Shown piece after piece: positions 24,646 through 35,696 of a stretch of DNA of 64,000 nt (its first letter is position 1; each line of letters begins with the position of its first letter). A model generated the notes under the pieces. The model searched no databases, was not told where the DNA came from, and saw only the letters and a list, made by a program, of their open reading frames with translations. The position numbers and the translations under genes are program-made. Source of the DNA: Sanderia malayensis (lineage: Eukaryota > Cnidaria > Scyphozoa > Semaeostomeae > Pelagiidae); contig RQOL01000948.1 of NCBI GenBank assembly GCA_013076295.1, forward strand, positions 1-64,000, in the 5' to 3' direction.

Positions 24646-24716
24646 TGTTAATATAAGGTTGTTGTTGTTGTTGCGTAAGAAAAGCAGACTGTAGGCCTAC
24701 GCATAATATGGTAGCT
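24646..24716 (+). repeat. 3' LTR, first part (interrupted)
   Basis: The first 71 bp of the 152-bp LTR, ending GGTAGCT where the LINE tail begins. Confidence 0.92.
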
Positions 24717-25142
24717 CAATTCAATTCAATTCAATTCATTTCAATTCAAGCTTTTAATTACAGGTGAAAAATTAAAAAAAAGACATTATGATTAAGGATA
24801 AGCTTTGGACACCTGAAAAAAACTCAAGAGAGCTATTGAGTCAGGTGCCCTTTGTTAAATTACTTGCCAACATTGGTCCAAATTTAAATTATATGAATTG
24901 AATTTTCAACAGTAACATTAACAGTAGGAAATAAAAGAAAGAAAAGTAAAAATAAGAAATAAAAAGAAAAGAAGAATTTCAATAATCAATGTAACTAAAA
25001 TTGAGTTCTAATAACAATATAGCATTATTAATTATTACATAAAAAGTTAGAACTAAGATTGAGTTTCATTAAATTAAATACAAAAAATAAAATATAAAAT
25101 ATAAAAGCCAAAGTATACTACATAACAGCGAATAGCTACCTA

Positions 25143-28100
25143 TTAATTTTTGTGATATGAGGGAAAGTAATAATTGTATCTAGGATTTGTTTTCTTTTCC
25201 AGGAGCCATAATTTAAGAAGCTTTTTGAAAGTAAATTTTTTGTTGCAACTTTTTATTTCATTTGGAATGTCATTCCAAATTTTAACACCATTGTTGATGA
25301 CACTATTTTGTTTCGAGTTTGTCCTCATAGCAGGCTGAGAAAATGAACCTGAGGTTGCTTGTCTGGTTTTTATGGAATGTTTATTCCTTGTTAATTGAAA
25401 TAGATCACAAAAATGCTTTTCTAAATTATTGTTATTTATATCAAACATAAATTTGGCACACTCATTTTTGTAGCTGTCTTCAAGACATAACAATTTTAGT
25501 TTGTTGAAAAGGGGCTGACTGTGAGCAATTCTTGACTCAAAATTCATCAAGCGTACAGCACGTTTCATGCTTTTCGTTAGAGGATCTAATATACTGTTAT
25601 ATGTTCCTCCCCAATTTATTATGCCGTAGTTAATATGTGGTTGAATAAAAGCGTTATAAATGCTAATTAAGGCATCTTTGCCAACGAAGTGTCTCAAACG
25701 AGCTAATATACCAACACACTTTGATATTTTGAAATTAACTTGTTGAATATGGGTCTTCCAGTTAAGATTATTATCTATTAACACACCAAGGTATTTAGCA
25801 CTCTGTGTTTCAGCTAGATTTTCATTGTTGATATGGATTACGACTTTTCGGTTTACTCTTTTGTTTTTTGGGGAAAATATTAAATAATTTGATTTCTTTG
25901 TATTTAGAGATAGTTTATTAGCAATTAACCAGTCAGAAACATTATCTAATTCTGCATTTACATTTGATTCCAAGGTTTCTAAATTTTGATGTGACATAAA
26001 GAGACTTGTATCATCGGCAAAAAGGTGATAGTCAGATTTTTTGGAAGAATTAGGTATATCATTTATGTATAAAAGAAATAATAATGGGCCAAGGACGCTT
26101 CCTTGGGGTACACCATATGAAATATCAAGACTCTCTGAGAGTTCACCTCCAATATAGACACTCTGTTTTCTGCCATTCAGATAAGAACGAAACCAATCTA
26201 GTGCAACACCCCTTACTCCATAATACTCTAATTTGTATGAAAGAATTTCGTGGTCAACCGTATCAAATGCTTTCGCAAAATCGAGAAAAATACAACAAGA
26301 AAATTGCTTGTGTTCAATTGCATTTATTAGTTTCGTTGTGACGTCTAGTATTGCGAGTGTAGTGGATTTATTCTTTTGAAAACCAAATTGATGATTGTAG
26401 ATAACCTTGTTGTTTTCAAGGAAGTTGTTTAGTCTAGTATACATAAGTTTTTCTATAATTTTATTAAAAATTGGAAGAAGGGATATAGGGCGATAATTTG
26501 TCACTTCCATTGGCGAATTGGCCTTGTATATTGGTATTACTTTGGCATACTTTAAGATCTTAGGGCAGTAACCTGTAGAAAATGACTCATTTATGAGTAT
26601 TGTTAGTGGTGCTGTTATTTGATCTTTGATTACTTTGACCATCTTAATTGGGATATCATATGCATCAGCCGATTTTTTGATATCTAAATTGTTAATTTGA
26701 TCGCTAACTTCAAGCTCTGAAACGGGATTAATAAAAAAGCTACTAGATTGTCGATTGGGTAGATAATCAGTGAAATTTTTTTTAGTGTTTCCTAATTTAC
26801 TTACTAAATCCTGGGCTATTCCAGTAAAAAATTTGTTGAAATGGTTGGCCACCGTTTTCTGATTACTGATAACACTGTTACCAATTTTTAAAGAGATATC
26901 GTTTGATTTTTTCTTCGTTGTTTTTTGTAATAGGTCGTTAATACCCATCCAGATTTTCTTGGAGTTCTTTTTGCAGTTTTCAAAATAATCGATAAAGTGG
27001 ATTCGTTTGCTTTTCCTCAACAGATGATTCAACATATCTCTGTAATATTTATATCTTTGATACCAAAATTTGTCTTTTGATTTTAGAAATCGCTTATAAA
27101 GTTTGTTTTTAATAGAAATAGATTTTAAAATACCAGTTGTGATCCAAGGCTTTCTTTTTAGCTTGGCTTGTCGTTTGGTTACTTTTTTGAAGGGTGCATA
27201 TTCATTAATTGTATTAAGTATACTATCTTGGAAATGCTCAAATTTTTCTTCTAGATTTATATCGGACACCGGTAAAAGGTCTTTTGATTGGATTGCAGAA
27301 ACATACTCATTTTCATTGAAATTTTTAAAATCCCTTTTAAATTCTGGTTTTGGTTTGGTTATACTTATTTTTTGGTCAAGGACAACAAAATTAGGCATGT
27401 GATCGGAAATTTTTGCAATTAAATTACCACTCCGCGCATTATTATCAATAGAATTTATGAAAATGTTGTCAATAAGGGAAGGTTTTTGAGTTTCGGTGAA
27501 TCTTGTTGGTTTCAAAATCAGTGGTTGCAAAAAATTAGCGTACATTGTGTTTAAAAAATCTTCAACAATAGGTTTACTCTGGAAAGCTAGCAAATCAAGA
27601 TTGAAATCACCAGAAAGTATAATTGTTTTGTTTTCCTTCGTAAGTTTCCTTAAAGTAGAAGAAAGAAACTCTAAGAACTGCGTTGGATCTCTGCGAGGGT
27701 GATTATAAATTACCCCCAATATCAGGTTAGCATCTTTTTTGTTCTCAATTTCTACCCAAAATACCTCGTATTCACAGTTAACAGATTTAAATGACTTATT
27801 GAGATCATTTCTCAATAGATATTTCAAGTTATCTTTGATAAAAAAGCCACAACCCCCATTTCTACTGCTGCCTTGAATTCCCTCATAGGGATGAAAACCA
27901 GGAACAAACAGATTTGAATGTCTAGCATCGTTAGATTTGACATGCCATGTTTCGCTTAGTGCAATAAAATTAAAATTAAAGTCAAGGTCAATTAAGAGAT
28001 TTTCTAATTTATCGAGATTGCCTAATAAGGATGATATATTGGTGTGTATTAAACTAATTTTATCTTCATCTTTAGGTATACAGGAATTTTGAATGAGTTT

Positions 28101-28802
28101 ATGAAACTTATGGTTAGTAAAATAATCAAATTGGTCATGAAACGTTGTGTAACTGTCGATATCATTTTTAAACCAAGGATCGTGCTCAGATAAGCGCAAT
28201 TTACAAAAGTCCAAAGTCTCAAGAAATTCATAGTCATCGATATCCACGCATGATTTTTGGCAAGAACATGTGAAATTCGAATTAAAAGTTAAACTTAGAA
28301 CCTCGTCGTCTGCTATCTTAGTGAACGGAAATAGACTTTCAATGCAATACTGACATTGCCAATATTTGAGCGTTTGTACAAGGTTTGCCGTCTGACAAGG
28401 TGTTAGTCGGGAACACTTTTTATGAATAAAACACTTACATTTTTGGCACGGGATTGAACTTTTAACATCACGAACTCTTCTATTGCAAACTGAGCAAACG
28501 CATGAAAACCCTGAAGCGGGTGACGTAAGTCGATTTAAAATATATTCGGATTCGTGGGACATGCTATGCAAAATTCGAAAGTTATGGTCAGTTATAGATT
28601 GAAAAGGGAGGGAAGTTTCTAAACAAAAAACACAATACCAGGGTAAATCTTTGTCTATCAAAAAACGTTCAAAATCTTTTTTCCTTAAGGGGGAACATTT
28701 CAAATGGAACCATGAATCGCAAACGTCACAACAGATTGATTGGTGATTATCCTTAACAGTTACTGAACATTTCGGGCATATTACATCTAAGTTGTTACTC
28801 AT
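25143..28802 (-). CDS. LINE ORF2: PHD fingers, endonuclease, reverse transcriptase
   Basis: An uninterrupted 1219-residue frame. Residues about 10-60 and 98-155 form two PHD-like zinc-binding regions (CPKC...CCDVCDSWFHLKC...WYCVFC and a second similar set). An apurinic-type endonuclease follows, with LSETW, GDFNLDLL and SDHMPNF. The reverse transcriptase has YRPISLLPIFNKIIEKL, QFGFQKNKST, FLDFAKAFDTVDH, GVPQGSVLGPLLFLLYINDI and the catalytic FADDTSLF. The C-terminus is the usual thumb/basic tail. The start ATG overlaps the ORF1 stop in ATGAGTAA, pointing to termination-reinitiation. No stop or frameshift interrupts it, so it looks young; the copy lacks its 5' end and could act only if transcribed from elsewhere. 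Confidence 0.93.
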   Translation of the reverse strand: MSNNLDVICPKCSVTVKDNHQSICCDVCDSWFHLKCSPLRKKDFERFLIDKDLPWYCVFCLETSLPFQSITDHNFRILHSMSHESEYILNRLTSPASGFSCVCSVCNRRVRDVKSSIPCQKCKCFIHKKCSRLTPCQTANLVQTLKYWQCQYCIESLFPFTKIADDEVLSLTFNSNFTCSCQKSCVDIDDYEFLETLDFCKLRLSEHDPWFKNDIDSYTTFHDQFDYFTNHKFHKLIQNSCIPKDEDKISLIHTNISSLLGNLDKLENLLIDLDFNFNFIALSETWHVKSNDARHSNLFVPGFHPYEGIQGSSRNGGCGFFIKDNLKYLLRNDLNKSFKSVNCEYEVFWVEIENKKDANLILGVIYNHPRRDPTQFLEFLSSTLRKLTKENKTIILSGDFNLDLLAFQSKPIVEDFLNTMYANFLQPLILKPTRFTETQKPSLIDNIFINSIDNNARSGNLIAKISDHMPNFVVLDQKISITKPKPEFKRDFKNFNENEYVSAIQSKDLLPVSDINLEEKFEHFQDSILNTINEYAPFKKVTKRQAKLKRKPWITTGILKSISIKNKLYKRFLKSKDKFWYQRYKYYRDMLNHLLRKSKRIHFIDYFENCKKNSKKIWMGINDLLQKTTKKKSNDISLKIGNSVISNQKTVANHFNKFFTGIAQDLVSKLGNTKKNFTDYLPNRQSSSFFINPVSELEVSDQINNLDIKKSADAYDIPIKMVKVIKDQITAPLTILINESFSTGYCPKILKYAKVIPIYKANSPMEVTNYRPISLLPIFNKIIEKLMYTRLNNFLENNKVIYNHQFGFQKNKSTTLAILDVTTKLINAIEHKQFSCCIFLDFAKAFDTVDHEILSYKLEYYGVRGVALDWFRSYLNGRKQSVYIGGELSESLDISYGVPQGSVLGPLLFLLYINDIPNSSKKSDYHLFADDTSLFMSHQNLETLESNVNAELDNVSDWLIANKLSLNTKKSNYLIFSPKNKRVNRKVVIHINNENLAETQSAKYLGVLIDNNLNWKTHIQQVNFKISKCVGILARLRHFVGKDALISIYNAFIQPHINYGIINWGGTYNSILDPLTKSMKRAVRLMNFESRIAHSQPLFNKLKLLCLEDSYKNECAKFMFDINNNNLEKHFCDLFQLTRNKHSIKTRQATSGSFSQPAMRTNSKQNSVINNGVKIWNDIPNEIKSCNKKFTFKKLLKLWLLEKKTNPRYNYYFPSYHKN

Positions 28803-29249
28803 TTAATTTGTTCAAATCATTAAAATTATTGATGCGAATCGCGCGACTATTTTCATCTTTGCGAATAAAAATAGTGCCCTTCTTCGACCATACATATTTG
28901 AATCGGTATTGTTCTTTGCTAGATTTAAGCTCCCTGATAAGAGCTTTACGTTTTGCAGTAAGGCTTTCATTAATAAAGATTTTACCTTCAGATTTGTAAC
29001 CAAAATCTTTGATAGAAATATTGGCTAATTTTTTGCGGGCGATGAGCAGTTCGTCTCGTTTCTTCCTGGAAGAAAATTCCACGATGAAACCGGCCTTGTC
29101 GTTTGTGGATATTCGGTGGCAGGCTTCAATGTTGTCTTCAGAAAGGGCAATGCCAAGTTTTTGAGCGAGGTCCAAGGTGATCTTACACGGGTCTTCTTCA
29201 GCTGACCTTGGGAATCCATTGATTTCCAGCATCGTTTTCCTCCCATATT
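28795..29249 (-). CDS. LINE ORF1, C-terminal part
   Basis: The frame is open from the insertion boundary to 28795. It encodes LEINGFPRS, IEACHRIS and IVEFSSRKKRDELL, which resemble the RRM-like and C-terminal portions of LINE ORF1 nucleic-acid chaperones. The N-terminal coiled-coil part is missing by truncation. It ends LNKLNE with TGA/TAA context overlapping the ORF2 start by 8 nt. Confidence 0.75.
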
Positions 29250-29333
29250 GCTAGCATAATAAGTGTATCAACGTACACAGCAAGGAACTGAACTCAATTG
29301 GTATTTACGTATATATACTGTAAGCAACTCACA
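29250..29333 (+). repeat. 3' LTR, second part
   Basis: GCT (repeat of the insertion target) followed by the last 81 bp of the LTR, from AGCATAATAAG to GCAACTCACA, identical to the 5' LTR over this part. Confidence 0.92.
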
Positions 29334-29338
29334 CACTG

Positions 29339-29480
29339 CTATCAATTCGTTTTGCAGCAGTGCTACCATGTCTAAGTCTAAGCGTTGTGCTCTGGTTGTG
29401 TTTTGGCATTCTTGCAGTGCTTGTTGCGTGCCTGCATATTTTCGGGATCTGTTGGTTTCAGTTAACCCTGTGTTGAATGC
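29339..29480 (-). pseudogene. Helitron protein: first copy of the 58-residue module and its N-terminal junction
   Basis: On the minus strand the frame reads RSRKYAGTQQALQECQNTTRAQ, then RLDLDMVALLQNELIAV, and stops at the copia target site. It supplies the unduplicated sequence that entered the tandem array. Confidence 0.65.
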
Positions 29481-29844
29481 AAGGAAATAATTCTAAGTTG
29501 TACTTTGTTATACTGACTATAATTTTCAAAACAGCAAGTGGTTTCTTATGCAAAATAAAGTCTTGAATTTTGATTGGGCAACTCTTAATATCAAGACAAG
29601 TATAGAGAGCTAATCCATTGTAGATTGAGTGGGAAAGGACATGAGTGTTCCTTCAAGATCCTTTTCATCATGTGAAGGTATTATATGGAAATGTAGCATA
29701 TTATAAGAGACACATGTTATATTTACCTATCATATGGTAGGTGTTTCCATGTATGGTGATGACTGGTGGTCCTGCATTAGCGTGTGTTACAAGGTTAGCT
29801 GTCCAGAATGCCATAGCCATTATTGAGTTGTATTGTAATCACCA

Positions 29845-30231
29845 TTAATGTTTAGATTCATCAGTAGTGCCAGTGTATAAATGTATGACATTTGCCAGGG
29901 GTGGCTGAATGGGATCGAGAGTTATTAATCCTCCCATACAACATTTGTTGTATTGTTTTATTGAGTTGAGTTCCTCTCGGAAGTACTTCGCTTCACAGTG
30001 AATGCATGTTCTGGTCATTTTCCCAAGATGATGAGGCATTGGGGAGAATTGATGAATGTCAAGAATATGTTCATTTACTTCCATTTCTTGATCTTTGATG
30101 TGTTGGGTGACATCATCTTGGTTTTGTGGTGGAGTTTCATCTTGCATTTCAACTTCTTCTGGTTGTACCGCTATTTGATTCTCTTCATTCTCATTTTGAA
30201 CGTTGTGTTGCCATTGCATATCAGCAGGCAA
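29845..30231 (-). pseudogene. Helitron protein, N-terminal C/H-rich region
   Basis: A 128-residue frame: a glutamine- and glutamate-rich start, then MTRTCIHCEAKYFREELN, KCCMGGLITL, and LANVIHLYTG. This C-x2-C...CC pattern is typical of the N-terminal region of Helitron replicases. Orientation and position agree with the helicase and modules downstream. Confidence 0.65.
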
Positions 30232-30264
30232 TATTTGTGGATCCTGAAATGCAATGCAGTCTAA

Positions 30265-31086
30265 CTTAATTTATTTAAATCATGTGAGTTGAAATGTATA
30301 AAACTGAAACTTGTGAAGATATGTTTATTTAGAAAGCAAAATAATTTCATGACATGGTTCTATGGAGTATGGCAAGTGTATTGTATACCAATTGTGATGG
30401 TAGTCTGTTATACCTGATTATCATGATGAATCAGAATGTGTTGTTACATGTTGATTTCATCAGGTTGTGCCAGCCTTTGAAGTTCATTATTTTGATTTCC
30501 AATATCTGTTTGGGGTTGCATCTGCATATTGGTCGTATCTGTTGATACTGAAAATTAAATGAAATTAGTTATTTTAAGTTATTCTCTCTCTCTCTCTCTA
30601 GGTACCATGCCCATCATTGGAGTGGGTAGTCATGGCCTTCCACTTTCTTCGATCTTTTGCCACATGTAGCATGTTAAGTTATTACTTATTAAAAATATTA
30701 ATCTCATTACTGTGTGATTATGTAAATTGATATAAATACATATGGAAACTTATAATACATACATGTGTAAAATAGGCAAATTTCATGAGGCATTTGGGTT
30801 ATGGAAAATGGACTTGCCTAACTGTAGTTAGCTTGTTAACAATTTTATTTTACCTGATTAGGAACTTGATTTACATTAAGCATCTCCACATCTGATGTTT
30901 GTATTACTGCTGGACCTTCTTGATTGCGATTCAGTTGTCTTTGCACTTAATTTAAAACTTTGTCAACAGTTTGCAGAACAATACATAACTACACATTCGC
31001 AAGATCAGATGTTGGCAAACAAATTACAGTTATTTTTCACCATCTTTTACTCCATTGTTTACAAGTATACAACTACATGTACCATG
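30265..31086. other. Intergenic DNA, no supported gene
   Basis: AT-rich DNA with a CTCTCTCTCTCT tract at 30586-30599. Nothing else recognised; it may be the remaining Helitron flank. Confidence 0.4.
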
Positions 31087-31505
31087 TACACAAGCCAGGG
31101 TGCATTCCATGTAGTCCACGCCAGAGATCTCCGGCGTGGACTTCGCTTTTTCCTCGGCGTACCGGCGTGAAGTCTGTTTGCAGCAAGCCTTGGCGTATTG
31201 GCGCACGTGATAAATTGTGGCGGTCGGCGTAGCGAAAGTGATGAAATGGAAAATATTGTTTGACCCCGGATGAAACCCTTCATTCATGCTATATCCTGTA
31301 ACCGATACTTTTAGTTAGACTAGAAAACAATTTTAATTAACGATAAAAAATGTTTAGTATTTTCGCGACCACGCCCAAAGACAACACCCAATTGGCGTAC
31401 GACCAAGGGTGATATATTGTATTGTTTTGTCCCTGGCGTGCAGCCAGAATAAGGTTGAATTTTCTCTGGCGTGGGCCTAACACGGAATGCACCCTGGTAC
31501 ACAAG
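31087..31505. mobile_element. hAT-type non-autonomous element A
   Basis: Inverted ends CCAGGGTGCATTCC (31095) and GGAATGCACCCTGG (ending 31497) enclose 403 bp. The flanks TACACAAG at 31087-31094 and 31498-31505 are a perfect 8-bp duplication, the hAT signature. The interior carries repeated GGCGT-containing motifs and no gene. Confidence 0.88.
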
Positions 31506-31969
31506 TTGTATGAGTCAAATTATTGACGAACCCCCCTGGCTCGAAAATTCTCAGAAAATCTTTAAAATACGTGATATAGCATTGGGATGGCTATAAATTT
31601 GGCTTGGTATTTTAATATTTACAACTCGAAGACTTATTAATATATTTACAATAGACAACGAATTGGTGGATAGTGTCGAATCTGAATCTAATTCCCAATC
31701 TGAATGTAAATGTGGCTCCCATCCCAGGACATCAAAGTCAATAATTTAGGCCAATTTCAAAATTTTTACTCACGCCGACAGAAATCTTTGCAACTTTTCC
31801 AGCATTGAAGATACCTCCATCCAACAAGATTCTGTATTAATCAGCTAATAATTATAATAATGTTCTCTTGATTCACCAGTCCAGATTTGATAAATGTTCA
31901 CAAAAATTTATGAAAACTAAAGAGGTTGGTTCGCCCAAAACAAAATTTGTAATTTTGAGAAAGGTTGGG

Positions 31970-32637
31970 ATGGGAGGCAGTATTGCCACGCTCGACCTGT
32001 CCGTTTCTCCCTACTGCGCAGGCGATTTCTACCTACTTCCACATTCTCCCCAAAATTCCCTACGTTTTTCAAAATATACCTACGTTTCTACCCATTTTCA
32101 CGCATGTATCCTGCAACAATTTGGAGATAAAGCCCATAAAAACTCGAATAGTTTTGAAGCTATACTTGTTACTTACAGGTCATTTCAACGTTATGATATA
32201 TAGTTAAAAACCGTAAGTACGTAAAAATGTAGTGATTAAATGATAGGGTCCCCGGGGGCAAAATGAGTCACCGGGGCACAATGGGTCGACTTGGAATAAA
32301 GCCCATTTTCTCCCAGAGTAATGGTTTAACATCACCTATACTATGACATCACCTACTTCTAAGGCTTGAATGAATGTCTGTTTATAATAATTATGGTGCC
32401 ATGTATCATTTCTGCTAGTAAAATGTAAGTCAAATACACCTAGAATTGACATATAAATTAATAATTTGATTGTTTTGGGGGAAACAAAACTTTCTAGCAA
32501 AAAATTTTTTTTCTACAATTTCACAATTTCTACTTACTTTTCTTCGATTATCCCAAAGGTTTTCCCTACAACCTACAAACTTCTAAAAATCCCCAAAATA
32601 AGTAGAAATCCCTACGCGTGGCAACACTGTTGGGAGG
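31970..32637. mobile_element. hAT-type non-autonomous element B
   Basis: Inverted ends CAGTATTGCCACGC (31978) and GCGTGGCAACACTG (ending 32629) enclose 652 bp. Flanks ATGGGAGG and TTGGGAGG match in 7 of 8 positions. Internally there is subterminal similarity of the form CTACxTTTC on one side and its inverse on the other. No coding region. Confidence 0.75.
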
Positions 32638-33446
32638 CAAATAAGATACTTAGCTAGTGGTGAAAAAAAGACCTTGCCGAGAATTACGTAAAACGACGAA
32701 TTACGAGAAACGAAAATTTAGATACAATAAGTGGCCAGCATGAGCAGAGGAGTAGTTATGGGCACTGCGCAGGAGCAGGAGCATTTTTCAAAAACCTCGC
32801 TATTTTAATCTGTAATTGCTTTATGAGCATTAAATTTATATGTCCAAAGACATGATTTTTTTGTATAATGAATAATACGCCAGTGGGAACCTCAGAAATC
32901 AATACATTCAGGGTGGGAGCTTAACGGACAGGATGGGGGCTCATTCTAGGGAGGCTAATTCGAGAGGGGGCTAATTCGAAGACTTACGGTATTGTAAATT
33001 ATCAGATAAGCCCTCCCTCAATGAGTATTGTTTTTATAAACATGAACAATTGGATTGTAGATACTGACACCAGAGAAATACTGACTTTGAGCTTTCTATT
33101 AGAATAGGAACCGAATAAAGTTAAAATACAAAGCGCAGCAATATAGGCTAAATATACGGGGGTAACTGTCCAACATACGGGGGTGACTGTCCAACAAGAT
33201 AAGCCCTCCTTCCATGGGTATTGTTTTTATTAACATGAACGACTGGCTGGTTTTTATTCAATGTCAAGCCTATACTATGCAGTGAATTGATAAAATCATT
33301 TGGTTAAATTTGTCAATAAGGACTTTCTCAACAATTGGTTGAATATTCTTTTGTTATGATTTATAATTCATTTTTCTGGTTCCACCAATGGAGAAGAGAG
33401 TAGAGCACACGTGACATACAGCAAAACTCAAATGAGGGGAAGTCCT
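32638..33446. other. Repeat debris with one end of the TACCGTAAGTC family
   Basis: At 32940-32993 the DNA reads GGGGGCTAATTCGAAGACTTACGGTA, the same end as the element closing at 52543. At 33160-33195 ACATACGGGGGTGACTGTCC-like repeats occur twice. No gene seen. Confidence 0.5.
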
Positions 33447-33927
33447 ATTCTGTCCAGGGTTGCCAACTGGCCTACTGGGAGGCCAGATTTCGAAAATCTG
33501 GCCTATTTTGAGCTTGTTTGGCTACTTAAAAAATGGCTTGGCCTACATAAGAAATTTGGCTAAATTTTGGCCTACTTGGAAAATTCTATAAAAATAATAG
33601 TTTCGCAATAAAGTTTCATAAATAAATCGACTCAAGACTCTTTTCTGGCACATTTCATTGATGTAATCATCTCTTGGTGCCATGTGTTTTGCATTTCCGA
33701 CAATAATTTCCGGATATTGAAGTCAATTTCCACTTCCAAACTCCAAACCCAATTTTCCACTCGGTCTCACTAATTATATTCTTTGTTATTTTAACAATGA
33801 ACTTATTGTTTTAAAACAATGGCTATTGTCTTTGTAAAAATTTGGCTACACGACCTGTCAATTGGCCTCCTGCAAAGCTAAATATGGCCTCCGCTGACCA
33901 AAGAGCTCTGGCAACCCTGATTCTGTC
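33447..33927. mobile_element. hAT-type non-autonomous element C
   Basis: Ends CAGGGTTGCCAACTGGCC (33455) and GAGCTCTGGCAACCCTG (ending 33919) enclose 465 bp. ATTCTGTC at 33447-33454 and 33920-33927 is a perfect 8-bp duplication. Its ends differ from elements A and B beyond the CAGxGTTGCCA core. Confidence 0.9.
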
Positions 33928-35530
33928 TGTCCTGGACCCAAACACATTTCTTTCTTGTTTTGTTTCCTCGTCATGAACCACTGGCATTTCATCTGAATTT
34001 TACTACTGTAATAAGAAAGGTAAGCTCGTCATTTCATAACTTTGTATTTATCAGTAAATGTTGAAAGATTTCTTTGAATGTTTTATGATTTTTCGATGAT
34101 GCGCGTATAAAATAAAATTCCTTGATTTTCGTTTCGAAAACGAAAACATGGCTCGAGTTTGTGGATGCCCAACCTTGCTTCTTCAAAAATGAAACTCTTT
34201 TTTATCCTAAGCTACAAATAAGGACCAGAAACTATGTTTTATTACTTATAAAATATCCATAATTTAAACATATAAATTATCCATATTTTGGTGTTGTTTT
34301 CAATCGTTTTCAAACACATAGAAGTTAATTTTTTCCATGGGTGAATCTTCACTTCCTTCCTCATCATGTATCGCAATCGCAAATATCATTTTTCATATTT
34401 TCATAGTGTTTTTGTTTATCTGCAACCAGTGTATGATATACCAAATAAATTCATTTAAATTATTAATCATAAAAGGGGAAAATAAAAGACCAAAAATTGT
34501 TCTCTAGGTGTTATATCTCTGTTTCATTTTTAAAACTTCTTCGAACCACTTCGAGCTTATCTTGGTGTAGTTTGGCAAGAATTACCTGGTATATCTATTT
34601 GCCGAGTTTTAATAAAGTGACAACTCATTGATATAATTAGGGTTTAATTTTGTAAAATTTTGGGATTTATGTGTTCATGAACAGTTAGCAAATGTCAATT
34701 TCAGCTGCCAAGTTTTAGCATAGGAATTTTACCATTATAGTGCAATCGAATTTCCCCCGCTGGAATTTCCAACGAGGTATTTCCCCTGGGACACCCCCTT
34801 CCCTGCTGGCAGCCCTCTTCAATCCCAGAATGCCGAGCGGCCTCATTTTCTTTAGTTATGCTAATTTATAGAGTCCCTATCCACCAATCACGAGGGGAGT
34901 ATTGTGCACGTGATGCCTGAGATTGAAAGTGAACGAAAGCGGAAGTTTTTAATCTTGTCCATTTCTTTTTAAATTTCAATTTATTTCTTCAACTGCTGAC
35001 TGCTTGTTACCTGAACCAGAAAAAGTAAGTTCATAGTTTTATTCTTCTCATTGTACCTTCACGAATATAGTATAAGTAATAATTTATGTCAATGTTTCTT
35101 TTTAAATGTTTTACAACTTTCATTTCAACACGGGCGTATGAAATCTCACTCACATAAAACCTCGACCATTTCGAAAGCAGGGTTCAGGTTGCAGATGACC
35201 AATTTTGATTAAAGATGGCGTTACTTTTTATCTTAATCTACAAGTAAGCTATCAAAATACAGCTGATCTTTTATAAGCTATCCAACAAAGTTTTGTGTTG
35301 TTTTCATTCGTTTTTTACACATTGAAAACTGATTTTTCTCTCAGTGGATGTTCACTTCCTTGTGCAACATGTAGTGTTTGTTGAATTAAAAACTCCAGCT
35401 CGCAAACATTTTTGTTTGTTTATTGATAATTAACATGTTCATCTGCAAACATTGTATACGTATTAACTTCCATCAGGTTATTAACCATCAACATGGAAGT
35501 GCAAAAACTCTTTCTCGGGTGTGGCGCACG
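33928..35530. repeat. Diverged tandem copies of an approximately 1-kb non-coding unit
   Basis: Segments near 34015-34330 and 35025-35350 share landmarks: AAGGTAAGCTCGTCATTTC versus AAAGTAAGTTCATAGTTTT, GCGCGTATAAAAT versus GGGCGTATGAAAT, a long run with TTGTGTTGTTTTC, and CTTCACTTCCT. No reading frame is supported. Confidence 0.45.
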
Positions 35531-35696
35531 TTAAAGTTCCCCTATAGCTTTTTTTTATTGCTAAAACTATAGATTCGAATTCGCTGATTCTGAATCTGCT
35601 TTTACTTTTTTGATCTCATGAGTACTTTTTGAGCTACAAGATGTTTTCTCTCACACTCTCATGACACACTTCGAGGACTGGGATCTACCTACTACT

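Larger units (their letters stand above)
24717..29249 (-). mobile_element. CR1/L2-group LINE, 5'-truncated in ORF1
   Basis: The element is inserted in minus orientation in the copia 3' LTR. Its 3' end (left) is a short TTGAA-type microsatellite tail, typical of L2/CR1-like lines. Its 5' end lies at about 29249, inside ORF1, with the ORF1 frame still open at the junction (QYGRKT before MLEING). The target duplication is at most GCT (24714-24716 and 29250-29252). The clade assignment, among CR1, L2, Crack and Daphne, would need a tree. Confidence 0.9.
19654..29338 (+). mobile_element. Ty1/copia LTR retrotransposon (GalEa-like), defective
   Basis: The element spans 19659-29333, including the LINE nested in its 3' LTR, and is flanked by the 5-bp duplication CACTG at 19654-19658 and 29334-29338. 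The 3' flank resumes the Helitron module exactly where the 5' flank stops. The order gag, protease, integrase, RT, RNase H is that of copia. A primer-binding site TGGTAGCA (19812-19819) follows the 5' LTR and matches the 3' end expected for initiator tRNA-Met, and a purine tract, CTGGGGGCCAA, precedes the 3' LTR. The GalEa label is an impression from the protein sequence, to be tested by phylogeny. Confidence 0.9.
16200..30260 (-). mobile_element. Helitron remnant split by nested retrotransposons
   Basis: Read on the minus strand, the parts are an N-terminal cysteine/histidine region (30231-29845), one module at about 29480-29339, then the copia insertion, then eight further tandem modules (19653-18290), and a PIF1-type helicase (about 18290-16209). 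This is the order of a Helitron RepHel protein except that the HUH Rep nuclease is absent: the module array joins helicase-proximal sequence directly near 18285. Helitron ends (TC ... CTRR with hairpin) were not located. Multiple stops and frameshifts make it non-functional. Confidence 0.75.
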
